DNA of 50,128 nt from Burkholderiaceae bacterium (GCA_019232795.1 JAFANH010000086.1:1-50128), one strand, 5' to 3'; shown: positions 16,476-25,671, numbered from the stretch's first letter. Made by a program: numbers and translations. The notes: generated by a model from the letters alone, not told the origin.

Positions 16476-17567
16476 GTGAAAATTGCCACCGACCTCGAAG
16501 GCATGTCCCTGGCACTGCAATGGGCTGCCAAGGGCATGTATATCACCGCGCCGAATCCGCGCGTGGGCTGTGTGATCGTCAAGGATGGCATGGTGATCGG
16601 CGCCGGCCACACCCAGCCGGCAGGCCAAGCGCATGCCGAAGTGCAAGCCTTGCGCACCGCCGCCGAGTGCGGTGCCGATGTGCGCGGCGCCACGGTCTAC
16701 GTCACGCTGGAGCCGTGCAGCCATTTCGGCCGCACGCCGCCTTGTGCCGACGCCTTGGTGCAAGCCGGTGTGGCACGCGTAGTGGCGGCTGTGGGCGACC
16801 CCAATCCGCTGGTGGCCGGACAAGGCTTGGCCAGATTGCGCGCCGCCGGCATCGCGGCGGAATGCGGCGTGCTGGAAAGCGAGGCGCGCGAATTGAATAT
16901 AGGCTTTTTCTCGCGCATGCAGCGCGGGCGGCCCTGGGTGCGGCTCAAGGCTGCCGCCAGCCTGGACGGTAAAACCGCCTTGCACAATGGCCTCAGCCAA
17001 TGGATCACCGGCGAGGCGGCGCGCGCCGACGGCCATGCCTGGCGCGCGCGCGCCAGTGCGGTCCTGACCGGCATAGGCACGGTCAAGTCCGACGACCCCC
17101 AGATGACGGTGCGTGCTCTCGATATTCCGCGCCAGCCGCAGCGCATCGTGGTCGACCGCAACCTGGAACTGGCCCCGCAAGCGCGCATTCTGCACGGCGG
17201 TGGCGCGCTGGTGGTGACGGCACGCTCCGATGCGAACAAGGAAGCCATGCTGCGCGAGCAGGGAGCGGAAATCCTGCTGCTGCCGAACGCGGACGGCAAG
17301 GTGGATTTGCCGGCCCTGATGCAGGAACTGGGTAAACGCGAAGTCAACGAATTGCATGTCGAAGCAGGTTCCCGTTTGAACGGCGCCCTGATCGAGGCCG
17401 GTTGCGTTGATGAGCTATTGCTCTACCTTGCGCCAAACCTGCTCGGCGACGCGCAAGGCCTGTTCGATTTGCCCGCGCTGGAAGACTTGGAGGGCAGGAA
17501 GAAATTGGCCTTCCATGAATTCAGCCGGATAGGCGCCGATTTGCGCATCCTGGCACGGTTTGTTTAG
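16476..17567 (+). CDS. ribD: bifunctional riboflavin deaminase/reductase RibD
   Basis: RibD catalyses the second and third riboflavin steps: deamination of the 2,5-diamino-6-ribosylamino-pyrimidinone phosphate, then NADPH reduction of the ribosyl chain. Of 363 residues, the N-terminal cytidine-deaminase domain carries zinc ligands His53 (HAE), Cys81 and Cys90 (PCSHFGRTPPC). From about residue 150 the reductase domain follows, with RPWVRLKAAASLDGKTA, the GIGTVKSDDPQMTVR block and EAGSRLNGALI. Translation starts at GTG (16476), which gives the usual short N-terminus. ribE follows after a repeat-bearing gap of 255 bases. Confidence 0.97.
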   Translation: MKIATDLEGMSLALQWAAKGMYITAPNPRVGCVIVKDGMVIGAGHTQPAGQAHAEVQALRTAAECGADVRGATVYVTLEPCSHFGRTPPCADALVQAGVARVVAAVGDPNPLVAGQGLARLRAAGIAAECGVLESEARELNIGFFSRMQRGRPWVRLKAAASLDGKTALHNGLSQWITGEAARADGHAWRARASAVLTGIGTVKSDDPQMTVRALDIPRQPQRIVVDRNLELAPQARILHGGGALVVTARSDANKEAMLREQGAEILLLPNADGKVDLPALMQELGKREVNELHVEAGSRLNGALIEAGCVDELLLYLAPNLLGDAQGLFDLPALEDLEGRKKLAFHEFSRIGADLRILARFV

Positions 17568-17575
17568 CCGAATTT

Positions 17576-17772
17576 CCCCTCTCCCGTTTGCGGGAGAGGG
17601 TGTAGCAGGGAATTCAGGTAGCATGCTGCCTGCCTGCGGAACGAAGTTCGCTTGTAAGCGGACTTTCCCTCCCTATTGGGACACAGGGGAGGGGAGAGGG
17701 TCGTCGTCAAGTCCTGTTGTCTTGCTGGCACCCTCTCCCCCGGCCCCTCTCCCACTTCGTGGGCGAGGGGAG
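17576..17772. repeat. GC-rich palindromic intergenic repeat, copy A
   Basis: Two imperfect palindromes of the form CCCCTCTCCCG...CGGGAGAGGG bound a core of variable sequence, and inner GGGGAGAGGG and CCCTCTCCCC arms can pair with each other. The same architecture recurs at 20732-20840 and 22092-22179. Copy A fills most of the ribD-ribE gap and is the longest and most diverged. It resembles REP/BIME-like elements. Confidence 0.75.
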
Positions 17773-17822
17773 TGGTACTGCAGATTGCAACGAATTTTAT
17801 TCACCCATTTCTTTGACCTATC

Positions 17823-18458
17823 ATGTTTACTGGAATCGTTGCCGCAGTCGGCAAAATTACCGCTATCACTCCTCTGGGAAAAGACACCGACGCCGGTGTG
17901 CGTCTGATGATTGACGCCGGCGGCTTGCCCATGGCCGACGTCGCGCTCGGTGATTCGATTGCGCTCAACGGTGCCTGCATGACCGTGGTCGAAAAGACCG
18001 GCAACGGTTTCGTGGTCGACGTCTCGCGCGAAAGCCTTAACCGTACGGCCGGCTTGGACGGCTTGAATGAAGTTAACCTGGAAAAGGCCTTGACCCTGGC
18101 CGACCGTTTAGGCGGGCACCTGGTGTCGGGTCACGTCGATGGGCTGGGCACGGTGCGCAAGTTCGAACCGGTCGGCGAATCCTACGAGCTGGTGGTGGAA
18201 GCGCCATCGGCGCTCGGCAAGTATTTGGCGTACAAGGGTTCGATCGTCGTCAACGGCGTGTCGCTGACCGTCAACCGTGTGACCGACACCGCATCGGGCT
18301 GCGAATTCTCGATCAACCTGATTCCGCACACGATTGCCGTGACCACGCTCAAGCATTTGAAAGTGGGGACCAAGGTCAATCTCGAAGTCGATTTGATCGC
18401 GCGTTATGTGGAACGCATGCTGTCGGCCGGTTCCGGGATGCCAAATCCTTTAAAATAA
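17823..18458 (+). CDS. ribE: riboflavin synthase alpha subunit
   Basis: This enzyme dismutates two 6,7-dimethyl-8-ribityllumazine molecules into riboflavin and the pyrimidinedione, forming a homotrimer. The 211 residues show the two internally similar lumazine-binding halves: MFTGIV at the N-terminus with LNGACMTVV, and [11 protein letters not shown] followed by [10 protein letters not shown] in the second half. The length matches the family. No FMN riboswitch precedes it; the gap upstream is occupied by repeat copy A. Confidence 0.97.
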   Translation: MFTGIVAAVGKITAITPLGKDTDAGVRLMIDAGGLPMADVALGDSIALNGACMTVVEKTGNGFVVDVSRESLNRTAGLDGLNEVNLEKALTLADRLGGHLVSGHVDGLGTVRKFEPVGESYELVVEAPSALGKYLAYKGSIVVNGVSLTVNRVTDTASGCEFSINLIPHTIAVTTLKHLKVGTKVNLEVDLIARYVERMLSAGSGMPNPLK

Positions 18459-18478
18459 CGGCTGCAAAGGATTTGAGT

Positions 18479-19585
18479 ATGACAATTTCAACAACGCAAG
18501 AAATCGTCGCGGAATTGCGCGCCGGCCGGATGGTGATCCTGGTCGACGAGGAAGACCGCGAAAACGAAGGCGACCTGGTGCTGGCGGCCGAGTTCGTCAC
18601 GCCTGAAGCCATCAACTTCATGGCCAAGTTCGGCCGCGGCCTGATTTGCCTGACCCTGACCGAAGCCCATTGTGACCAATTGCGCCTGCCCATGATGGCG
18701 ACGCGCAACGGCACCTCCTTCGGCACCAATTTCACGGTTTCGATCGAAGCGGCCGAGGGCGTCACCACCGGTATTTCCGCCGCCGATCGCGCCAAGACGG
18801 TGCAGGTGGCGGTGGCCAAGAATGCCAAGGCCAGCGACATCGTACAGCCCGGCCACATCTTCCCGCTCAAGGCGCAAAAGGGTGGCGTGCTGATGCGCGC
18901 CGGCCATACGGAAGCCGGCTGCGACTTCGCCGAACTGGCGGGCCTGACGCCTGCCGCCGTGATCTGCGAGATCATGAAGGACGACGGCAGCATGGCGCGC
19001 CTGCCCGACCTGATCGAATTCGCCAAGGAACACGGCTTGAAGATTGGCACCATCGCCGACCTGATCCACTACCGCAGCCAGCACGAAAGCATCGTCGAGC
19101 GCATGGCCGAGCGTGTCATGCAGACCGTTCACGGCCCGTTCCGCGCGATCGCCTACCGCGACAAGCCCAGCAGCGGCGCCCACCTGGCGCTGGTGCATGG
19201 CGACGTCACACCCGATAGCGAAACCCTGGTGCGCGTGCACCAGCCGGTCTCGGTGCTGGATTTGCTGGAAACGCAGGCAACGACACACTCGTGGAACATG
19301 GCTGCTGCCATGGCGGCCATCAAGGCATCCGAGCGCGGTGTGGTGGTGCTGCTCAATTGCGAAGAATCGGCCGAGCAGATGTTCGGGCAATTCACTGCAT
19401 TGAACGATCCGGAAAGCCGTCCGCAGCCGCGCGGCGGCCGCATGGACTTGCGCACCTACGGCATAGGCGCGCAAATCCTCAAGGATCTTGGCGTCGGCAA
19501 GATGAAGCTCCTGGCCAGCCCGCGCAAGATGCCGTCGATGACGGGTTTCGATCTGGAAGTCACAGGCTACCAGCCTAAACCTTAG
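18479..19585 (+). CDS. ribB: 3,4-dihydroxy-2-butanone 4-phosphate synthase with degenerate GTP cyclohydrolase II domain (RibBX type)
   Basis: The N-terminal half converts ribulose 5-phosphate to the four-carbon riboflavin precursor plus formate. Its acidic metal site [11 protein letters not shown] (23-33) and [10 protein letters not shown] (His143) are intact. The C-terminal part (about 218-368) aligns with RibA in [28 protein letters not shown] and LLASPRKM. However, the region that should hold the three zinc cysteines reads [18 protein letters not shown], with none. It therefore probably cannot open GTP, matching the RibBX variant described for Proteobacteria; a real RibA should be elsewhere. 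AAGGA lies seven bases before the ATG. Confidence 0.93.
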   Translation: MTISTTQEIVAELRAGRMVILVDEEDRENEGDLVLAAEFVTPEAINFMAKFGRGLICLTLTEAHCDQLRLPMMATRNGTSFGTNFTVSIEAAEGVTTGISAADRAKTVQVAVAKNAKASDIVQPGHIFPLKAQKGGVLMRAGHTEAGCDFAELAGLTPAAVICEIMKDDGSMARLPDLIEFAKEHGLKIGTIADLIHYRSQHESIVERMAERVMQTVHGPFRAIAYRDKPSSGAHLALVHGDVTPDSETLVRVHQPVSVLDLLETQATTHSWNMAAAMAAIKASERGVVVLLNCEESAEQMFGQFTALNDPESRPQPRGGRMDLRTYGIGAQILKDLGVGKMKLLASPRKMPSMTGFDLEVTGYQPKP

Positions 19586-19664
19586 AGGACGATTAAAGAT
19601 GAACTTGGCGTTGTTGCTGGGGGCGGCCATCCGCCTAGCCCTGCTCATTTTTGAAACGTCCTCT
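19584..19664. repeat. inverted repeat flanking a possible small ORF
   Basis: AGAGGACG (19584-19591) and CGTCCTCT (19657-19664) are perfect 8-bp complements, 65 bases apart. The left arm overlaps the ribB stop and the ribosome site of the possible small ORF; the right arm overlaps that ORF's last codons. Confidence 0.5.
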
Positions 19665-19667
19665 TAA
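19599..19667 (+). CDS. possible 22-residue hydrophobic small protein between ribB and ribH
   Basis: An ATG nine bases after GAGGA opens a frame of 22 codons ending in TAA. The product is strongly hydrophobic: MNLALLLGAAIRLALLIF then ETSS, long enough for one membrane helix. The frame fits neatly between ribB and ribH, 13 bases after one stop and 36 before the next start. I do not recognise it. It could be a leader peptide, a small membrane protein or chance; the flanking inverted repeat hints at regulation. Conservation in related genomes would decide. Confidence 0.35.
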   Translation: MNLALLLGAAIRLALLIFETSS

Positions 19668-19703
19668 TCAAGAACAGCAACAACAAAGAGTGAAGGAAAT
19701 GCC

Positions 19704-20189
19704 ATGACCATCGGACAATACGAATCGAACCTGAGCGGGCAAGGCCTGCGTATCGGCATCGTGCAGGCGCGCTTCAATGAAGACGTGTGCCACGGTCTGC
19801 TGGCATCCTGCCTGGCGGAATTGAAGCATCTCGGCGTCGAAGACGAAGACGTGCTGCACGTCACGGTGCCTGGTGCGCTGGAAATCCCCTTGGCCCTTCA
19901 AAAGATGGCCGAGACCCAGCAATTCGATGCGCTGGTGGCGATCGGCGCCGTGATTCGCGGCGAGACCTATCACTTTGAGCTGGTATCGAACGAATCGGGC
20001 GCAGGCATTACGCGCGTCGGACTCGATTTCGGCATCCCCATCGCCAATGCCGTGCTGACCACCGACAACGACGAGCAGGCCGAAGTACGCATGGCCGAGA
20101 AGGGCGCCGACGCCGCCCGCGTCGCCGTTGAAATGGCTAACCTCGCGATGGCGCTGGAAGACTTGGCAGACGCCGTCGAAGACGAATAA
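19704..20189 (+). CDS. ribH: 6,7-dimethyl-8-ribityllumazine synthase
   Basis: RibH condenses the pyrimidine intermediate with 3,4-dihydroxy-2-butanone 4-phosphate to give lumazine, in a large oligomer that can cage riboflavin synthase. The 161-residue protein shows [34 protein letters not shown] and [18 protein letters not shown], all family hallmarks. AAGGA lies before the ATG. It is followed 21 bases later by nusB, the common order in Proteobacteria. Confidence 0.98.
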   Translation: MTIGQYESNLSGQGLRIGIVQARFNEDVCHGLLASCLAELKHLGVEDEDVLHVTVPGALEIPLALQKMAETQQFDALVAIGAVIRGETYHFELVSNESGAGITRVGLDFGIPIANAVLTTDNDEQAEVRMAEKGADAARVAVEMANLAMALEDLADAVEDE

Positions 20190-20210
20190 AGAGTAAAGCA
20201 AGAGCAAACC

Positions 20211-20675
20211 ATGAGCGAAAAATCCGTCCACGCCAATCCCAACAAGAACCGCACGCCGCGTCACCGCGCGCGCGAGTTCGCCTTGCAAGGCATTTACCAG
20301 TGGCTGCTGAACAACGAGGATTCGGGCGCCATCGACGCCCATATCCGCGAAGCGCACGGCTTCGACAAGGCCGATGCGGAGCACTTCGATTCGCTCCTGC
20401 ACGGCAGTATCAAGAGCGCGGCGGAACTTCGCGCCGGTCTTGCGCCGCTGATCGACCGGCCTATCGAATTGCTGTCGCCGGTTGAACACGCGGCCCTGCT
20501 GATCGGCGCCTTCGAGCTGAAGAACCATCTCGAAATTCCGTACAAGGTCGTCATCAACGAGGCGGTGGAATTGACCAAGTCCTTCGGCGGTATCGACGGC
20601 CATAAATACGTCAACGGTGTGCTCGACAAGCTGGCTGCCCAGGTGCGCGGCGCTGAGGTTGGCGCAGGACAGTAA
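20211..20675 (+). CDS. nusB: transcription antitermination factor NusB
   Basis: NusB with NusE binds boxA RNA and prevents premature termination on rRNA operons. The 154-residue all-helical protein begins with a basic stretch and [15 protein letters not shown]. It ends with [17 protein letters not shown] and [12 protein letters not shown], the conserved C-terminal signature. It is the last gene of the riboflavin run and is followed by a strong intrinsic terminator. Confidence 0.97.
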   Translation: MSEKSVHANPNKNRTPRHRAREFALQGIYQWLLNNEDSGAIDAHIREAHGFDKADAEHFDSLLHGSIKSAAELRAGLAPLIDRPIELLSPVEHAALLIGAFELKNHLEIPYKVVINEAVELTKSFGGIDGHKYVNGVLDKLAAQVRGAEVGAGQ

Positions 20676-20690
20676 AGTAAATCACTTCAA

Positions 20691-20717
20691 AAGCGCGCCG
20701 CAAGCGCGCTTTTTTTT
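20691..20717 (+). terminator. rho-independent terminator after nusB
   Basis: A perfect 8-bp stem AAGCGCGC/GCGCGCTT (20691-20698 with 20704-20711) and a 5-base loop run into eight T residues in a row, 15 bases past the nusB stop. This is a textbook terminator for the ribD-nusB transcript. Confidence 0.9.
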
Positions 20718-20731
20718 CGCGGACTTTATTT

Positions 20732-20840
20732 CCCCTCTCCCGCAAGCGGGAGAGGGGTAGGGGAGAGGGAGATTATCAAGACAGTCTGCTTTGCAAACAC
20801 CCTCTCCCCCGACCCCTCTCCCGCAAGCGGGAGAGGGGAG
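20732..20840. repeat. GC-rich palindromic intergenic repeat, copy B
   Basis: Two perfect hairpins CCCCTCTCCCG-CAAG-CGGGAGAGGGG at each end face a central 30-base spacer. The inner arms GGGGAGAGGG and CCCTCTCCCC are also complementary. This is the cleanest of the three copies and lies between the nusB terminator and the aminotransferase gene. Confidence 0.85.
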
Positions 20841-20899
20841 ATGCGCGTGAGGACCTACTGATCCGTAAAAGGTCTGATAATCCCTTTTTGAATTCCACG

Positions 20900-22081
20900 A
20901 TGAACCTGAACCTGCTCGCTTCGCGCCTCGACAACATCGCCCCCTTCCATGTAATGGAATTGATGAAGATGGCGCATGCGCTGGAGCGTCAAGGCCGCCA
21001 CATCATCCACATGGGCATAGGCGAGCCGGATTTCACGGCGCCGCCGACCGTGGTGGCCGCGGCAGCCAAGGCCATGGCCGACGGCAAGCTGCAATACACC
21101 TCGGCGCTCGGCATTCATCCCCTGCGCGAAGCGATCGCGGCGCATTACCGGCGTGTATATGGCCTGAAAATCTCGCCGTCACGGATCGTGGTCACGGCCG
21201 GTGCGTCGGCTGCCTTGCTGCTGGCTTGCGCGGCACTGGTGGAAGCGGGTACAGAAGTGTTGATGCCGGACCCGTCCTATCCCTGCAATCGCCATTTCGT
21301 CGCTGCTTTCGACGGTCGTGCCGCCATGGTTCCCTGCGGCCCCGAACAGCGCTTTCAATTGTCCGACGCCCAGGTGCGCGAGCACTGGACGGCGCAGACG
21401 CGCGGCGTACTGCTGGCATCGCCGTCCAACCCCACCGGCACCTCGATCACGCACGGCGAATTGGGCAAGATCATTGCGACGGTGCGCGCCAAGGGCGGCT
21501 TCACCATCGTTGACGAGATCTACCAGGGCTTGAGTTACGACAGCGAGCCGTTCTCGGCCCTGTCCTTGAGTGACGACGTGGTCGTCATCAACAGTTTCTC
21601 CAAGTATTTCAATATGACGGGGTGGCGCCTGGGCTGGCTGGTGGTGCCTGAGGCGCTGGTGCCGGCCATCGAAAAACTCTCGCAAAATCTGTTCATCTGC
21701 CCATCCAGCGTGGCGCAATATGCGGCGCTGGCCTGTTTCGAGCCGGAGGCTTTGGCCGTTTACGAAGAACGCAAAGCCGAATTCCGGCGTCGGCGCGACT
21801 ACATCGTGCCGGCCTTGCAGGAATTGGGTTTCAAGGTGCCGGTGGTGCCGGACGGCGCCTTCTACGTGTATGCCGACTGTACTGCCTTGAGCAATGATGC
21901 CGACCAGCTGACGCTGGCCATGCTCAATCAGGCAGGGGTGGTGCTGGTGCCGGGGATGGATTTCGGACCGCACACGGCGCACAGCCATATACGGCTGTCG
22001 TATGCGACTTCGATGGAGAACTTGCGGGAAGCGGTGGCGCGCCTGCGGGCATTTCTGCCCACCATTACCGCTAGGCGCTAG
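20900..22081 (+). CDS. PLP-dependent aminotransferase, class I/II
   Basis: This is a fold-type I aminotransferase of 393 residues acting on an unknown amino acid or keto acid. Seen are MGIGEPDFTAPP, YTSALGIHPLREAIA, the cofactor-contact SPSNPTG, DEIYQGL, the Schiff-base lysine Lys235 in NSFSKYFNMTGWRLGW, and the C-terminal arginine in HIRLSYATS, which binds the substrate carboxylate. The ATG at 20900 has no clear ribosome site; a TTG four codons upstream is in frame but no better. It follows repeat copy B and precedes copy C, and the neighbours do not reveal a pathway. Confidence 0.9.
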   Translation: MNLNLLASRLDNIAPFHVMELMKMAHALERQGRHIIHMGIGEPDFTAPPTVVAAAAKAMADGKLQYTSALGIHPLREAIAAHYRRVYGLKISPSRIVVTAGASAALLLACAALVEAGTEVLMPDPSYPCNRHFVAAFDGRAAMVPCGPEQRFQLSDAQVREHWTAQTRGVLLASPSNPTGTSITHGELGKIIATVRAKGGFTIVDEIYQGLSYDSEPFSALSLSDDVVVINSFSKYFNMTGWRLGWLVVPEALVPAIEKLSQNLFICPSSVAQYAALACFEPEALAVYEERKAEFRRRRDYIVPALQELGFKVPVVPDGAFYVYADCTALSNDADQLTLAMLNQAGVVLVPGMDFGPHTAHSHIRLSYATSMENLREAVARLRAFLPTITARR

Positions 22082-22091
22082 CCTCCGATTA

Positions 22092-22179
22092 CCCCTCGCC
22101 CGCTTGCGGGAGAGGGGTAGGGGAGAGGGGGCGCACTTACCCTCTCCCCCAGCCCCTCTCCCCCAAGGGGCGAGGGGAG
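22092..22179. repeat. GC-rich palindromic intergenic repeat, copy C
   Basis: This shorter copy is organised like copy B: terminal hairpins CCCCTCGCCCGC...GCGGGAGAGGGG and CCCCTCTCCCC...GGGGCGAGGGG, with complementary inner arms around a spacer of about ten bases. It lies between the converging aminotransferase and lytic transglycosylase genes. Confidence 0.8.
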
Positions 22180-22203
22180 GAGTCGGAAGCTAAAGCTTAG
22201 TAA

Positions 22204-23124
22204 TTACAACGAGGCCAATTCGCCCTTGGCCAGTTCGCCCGGCTTGCCGGCGTCTGCGCTTTCGATCGGGCGCTTGACCGGTGCCGCCGCCATCGGCGGG
22301 GTGAAGGTAGGCACGTTCTTGCCGTTCGACACTTCTTTCAGGCGTTGGTATTCAGCCATCACCTTGGTGCCGTAGCCGGCGTCGTTGTCGAAAGCCGCGG
22401 CGCCGACATACAGCTTCAGCCCGGCTTCGACCGAACCGCCGCGGTTCACGTAATCCTTCAGGATCAAGGCACCGACGCGGATGTTGGCAACCGGATTCAA
22501 GGCTGCCTTGACGCCGCCCATGTCCTCGAACTTGTCGTGGTGCACTTTGGACATGACTTGCATCAAGCCTTGCGCGCCCATGGCGCTTTCGGCGAAAGGA
22601 TTCAAACCCGACTCGATCGACATCACGGCCAGGATCAGCAGCGGATCGAGCTGGGTTTCCTTGCCGGTGTTATAAGAAGCGGAAACCAGTACTTTGGTGG
22701 CGTCGCCGGCGATATGGTAGCGCTTGGACAGCCAGTTCGTGACCCAGCGTTGCTGGCGCGAGGTATCGGCGCCGGCTGTGGGAGCTGCGTCGGACGCAGT
22801 GGCTACGGCAGCCACCACATTGGTTTGCGGTGCAATCGCGTGCGGGGCCTGCAGCAGTTCGGTCAGCGGCGGTACGGCGACGGCCGGCTTGGCGGCGTCG
22901 GTAAAGGGCGACATGGCCTTCAAACGGTCGGCCAGGGCCGGGTTGAAGTACATCATGCACAACATGGTGATGGCGGTGACGCCCAGCACCAGTAGCGTGT
23001 GGTGGACCGTGGCGAGAAAGCCTTTGGTCACTTTGCGGACAACGGCGGTAACTTCAGCCCAGTCGGCCGACTGTTTCGTGTGGTGGGCGAAATGTGTATT
23101 CGCCCTAGGTAATCGACTTAACAT
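22204..23124 (-). CDS. membrane-anchored lytic transglycosylase (SLT domain)
   Basis: This enzyme cleaves peptidoglycan between MurNAc and GlcNAc, forming 1,6-anhydro ends. The 306-residue protein has one N-terminal membrane helix (about 41-60), an Ala/Pro/Thr-rich linker and an SLT domain from about 135. Catalytic Glu171 lies in MSIESGLNPFAESAMGAQGLMQVM, given here as two joined motifs MSIESGLNPF and AESAMGAQGLMQVM, followed by NPVANIRVGALILKDY. I use the ATG at 23124, preceded by AGGAG with five bases spacing, rather than an in-frame start 15 codons upstream. A Pro/Lys-rich tail follows the domain. Confidence 0.9.
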   Translation of the reverse strand: MLSRLPRANTHFAHHTKQSADWAEVTAVVRKVTKGFLATVHHTLLVLGVTAITMLCMMYFNPALADRLKAMSPFTDAAKPAVAVPPLTELLQAPHAIAPQTNVVAAVATASDAAPTAGADTSRQQRWVTNWLSKRYHIAGDATKVLVSASYNTGKETQLDPLLILAVMSIESGLNPFAESAMGAQGLMQVMSKVHHDKFEDMGGVKAALNPVANIRVGALILKDYVNRGGSVEAGLKLYVGAAAFDNDAGYGTKVMAEYQRLKEVSNGKNVPTFTPPMAAAPVKRPIESADAGKPGELAKGELASL

Positions 23125-23626
23125 TCTTACTCCTGAATAGTCGCGGCGCAAAACCTCTCCCTGGCGCAATACTCCGCCTGGTTGCAGCTATGCAGACCCG
23201 TTATCAGTAAATCCAGAAACTTCTACCGGCGCATGGCGCGCGCGGTGAACCTATTTGTTTGCGACCAGCTCAGTTGGCTGGCTTCTGTTGTCGGTCGCAT
23301 CCGAGCGGGCGCGTTATCGACAGCAAACAACTTTTTCGGGGATAAGGCTGACGCCTTTTGAAAACACTCCTTAAAATGTCATGTGGGGCCCCGACCCCGT
23401 GAAAGATTGAAAAGTACCGCGGTGCATCTGGTCTTGAATGCGATGTTTCCTTTTCAAGTTGAGGGCATTGTAGGAGCCGTTTTATACGCAGTCAATACTA
23501 TTAAAATTGATTTCTATAACTTTTGAATCTCATATTTTTCGCTGCACCGCAGCAAAAATCAATAAAATCAATCACTTGGCGAAAACTGTTCAGTAATAGA
23601 ATCGACACTCAAAAAAACGTAAAAAT
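23125..23626. other. 502-base intergenic region between divergent transglycosylase and ubiD genes
   Basis: No protein-like frame is visible. The left half, the probable leader of the transglycosylase gene, holds an 8-bp stem TTGTTTGC/GCAAACAA (23255-23262 with 23323-23330) enclosing two smaller hairpins. The right half is AT-rich. It holds an inverted repeat ATTTTT-GCTG/CAGC-AAAAAT (23534-23559), which can form a hairpin on either strand. Near ubiD there is TTGGCG (23576-23581) and TAGAAT (23597-23602), a weak promoter with a short 15-base spacer. Confidence 0.5.
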
Positions 23627-25111
23627 ATGAGATATTCCGATTTGCGTGACTTTATTTCTCAATTGCAACAACTTGGGGAGCTTAAACACGTTTCAACCCC
23701 TGTGTCACCCGTCCTCGAAATGACGGAAATCTGCGACCGTACCCTGCGCGCCGGAGGTCCGGCGTTATTATTCGACCAACCTCAGGGCCATAAGATTCCG
23801 GTGCTCGGCAATTTATTCGGGACGCCGCGGCGCGTGGCGCTCGGCATGGGTGCCGATGACGTCAGTGAATTGCGCCGCATCGGCCAGGTGCTGGCCATGC
23901 TCAAGGAGCCGCAGGCCCCGGCCGGTTTCAAGGACGTGTTGGGACTGGGCTCGCTGCTCAAATCGCTATGGGACATGGCGCCGCGCGAACAGCGCTCCGC
24001 ACCCTGCCAGGACATCGTTTGGGAAGGGCAGGATGTCGATCTGGCAAAACTACCCATCCAGCACTGCTGGCCCGGCGATATTGCGCCCCTCATCACATGG
24101 GGGCTGGTAATTACAAAAGGGCCGCACAAGAAGCGCCAGAATCTCGGTATCTACCGCCAGCAAGTGATTGCTCCTAATAAAGTGATCATGCGCTGGCTGG
24201 CGCACCGCGGCGGCGCTCAGGATTTCCGTGAGCACGGCCTTGTCAACCGCGGCCAGCCTTACCCGGTGGCCGTGGCGCTCGGCGCCGACCCCGCTACTAT
24301 ATTAGGAGCAGTGACGCCGGTGCCGGATAGTTTGTCGGAATACCAATTCGCCGGCTTGCTGCGCGGCAGCCGCACTGAGCTGGTCAAGGCCATGGGCAGC
24401 GAGCTGCGCGTGCCGGCTTCGGCCGAAATCGTGCTTGAAGGCCACATCTACCCGGACGAAAGCCACCCGACCGGCTACGAGCACGCGCTCGAAGGGCCCT
24501 ACGGCGACCATACCGGCTATTACAATGAGCAAGACTGGTTCCCGGTCTTCACCATCGACCGCATCACCATGCGGCGCGACCCGATCTACCACTCCACGTA
24601 TACCGGCAAGCCGCCCGACGAGCCGGCCGTGCTGGGCGTGGCCCTGAATGAAGTGTTCGTGCCCTTGCTGCAAAAGCAATTCGCCGAAATTACCGACTTC
24701 TACCTGCCGCCAGAGGGCTGCAGCTACCGCATGGCCGTGGTGCAGATGAAAAAAGCCTATGCCGGCCACGCCAAGCGCGTGATGTTCGGCGTGTGGAGCT
24801 TCCTGCGCCAGTTCATGTATACCAAGTTCATCGTGGTGGTCGATGAAGACGTCGACATCCGCGACTGGAAGGAAGTCATCTGGGCCATCACCACGCGCGT
24901 CGACCCGACTCGCGACACGGTGCTGGTCGACAATACGCCTATCGACTACCTGGACTTCGCTTCCCCAGTCAGCGGCCTGGGCAGCAAGATGGGCATAGAC
25001 GCCACCAACAAGTGGCCGGGCGAAACCAGCCGCGAGTGGGGCAGGACCATTGCCATGAGCGACGACGTGAAGACGCGGGTCGACACGATTTGGCAACAGC
25101 TAGGGATTTGA
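23627..25111 (+). CDS. ubiD: 4-hydroxy-3-polyprenylbenzoate decarboxylase UbiD
   Basis: UbiD is the prenylated-FMN-dependent decarboxylase of ubiquinone biosynthesis. The 494-residue protein matches the family length and carries [17 protein letters not shown] at the start, [16 protein letters not shown] and [20 protein letters not shown], the glutamate-rich cofactor region. [28 protein letters not shown] follows in two adjoining pieces, then the [11 protein letters not shown] tail. It is monocistronic here, with no ubiX beside it. Confidence 0.96.
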   Translation: MRYSDLRDFISQLQQLGELKHVSTPVSPVLEMTEICDRTLRAGGPALLFDQPQGHKIPVLGNLFGTPRRVALGMGADDVSELRRIGQVLAMLKEPQAPAGFKDVLGLGSLLKSLWDMAPREQRSAPCQDIVWEGQDVDLAKLPIQHCWPGDIAPLITWGLVITKGPHKKRQNLGIYRQQVIAPNKVIMRWLAHRGGAQDFREHGLVNRGQPYPVAVALGADPATILGAVTPVPDSLSEYQFAGLLRGSRTELVKAMGSELRVPASAEIVLEGHIYPDESHPTGYEHALEGPYGDHTGYYNEQDWFPVFTIDRITMRRDPIYHSTYTGKPPDEPAVLGVALNEVFVPLLQKQFAEITDFYLPPEGCSYRMAVVQMKKAYAGHAKRVMFGVWSFLRQFMYTKFIVVVDEDVDIRDWKEVIWAITTRVDPTRDTVLVDNTPIDYLDFASPVSGLGSKMGIDATNKWPGETSREWGRTIAMSDDVKTRVDTIWQQLGI

Positions 25112-25118
25112 TATCTCT

Positions 25119-25529
25119 TTAGTGCAGATAGCCAAAGCCGACCACGAGAGCATAGAGTCCAAATGGAATCGCCAAGCCGGTGAGGCGAATCTGTTTCGTC
25201 AGTGTAAGGACGCGCGCGTCGTCGCTGGCCTTAACGCGCAGCCGTACCAGCACGATGCAGATGACGTTGACGATCACGCCCACCATGCCGGCGGCTACTT
25301 TTGTCAGTAACAGCGGCGAAGCAGGCCAGGTACGGGCCAGCAGCATAGCGCCGGTGATCAACACCAGCGCCACCAGAGGACCTTCGAACAGGATGTCGAT
25401 CCAGCCGTGAACGGCGGCAATGAAGCGGCGCGAAGCCGGGTCGCGCTGCATTAATTCAAGTACGGTTTCGGCCGAAATGACGCCCATCCAGGTGCATACT
25501 GCGGCGGCGTGAAGTTGCAACAAAGTCAT
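25119..25529 (-). CDS. small four-helix integral membrane protein, function unknown
   Basis: The 136-residue protein has about four hydrophobic segments (about 3-20, 45-65, 73-95 and 112-132) joined by short loops, one with a basic RLRVKASDDARVLTLTKQ stretch. GGAG lies six bases before the chosen ATG; a TTG four codons earlier is in frame. It converges on ubiD with only seven bases between stops. I do not recognise a specific function; the layout resembles small uncharacterised inner-membrane proteins such as CopD-like ones. Confidence 0.65.
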   Translation of the reverse strand: MTLLQLHAAAVCTWMGVISAETVLELMQRDPASRRFIAAVHGWIDILFEGPLVALVLITGAMLLARTWPASPLLLTKVAAGMVGVIVNVICIVLVRLRVKASDDARVLTLTKQIRLTGLAIPFGLYALVVGFGYLH

Positions 25530-25671
25530 CCGTGTCTCCAATTTTTGATCTACGGACGATTGTGCGCAATCGGGTGACGCTCGCGCTTGTCCATACAGCG
25601 GAACGATTGGTCTTTGGAACGATTTCTAATGATTAACCGGTCGCGATGCACTGCTGCGGACAGCCTTGGGC

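Noticed and set aside
17568-17822. FMN riboswitch upstream of ribE
   Set aside because: None of the conserved FMN-aptamer blocks is present; the gap is occupied by the palindromic repeat and spacer.
17560-17914. Short frames rich in Pro/Leu/Ser over the ribD-ribE gap
   Set aside because: They are translations of the CCCTCTCC repeats and have no ribosome site.
17576-22179. CRISPR array
   Set aside because: The three repeat copies are kilobases apart, separated by genes, and palindromic; there are no regular spacers and no cas genes.
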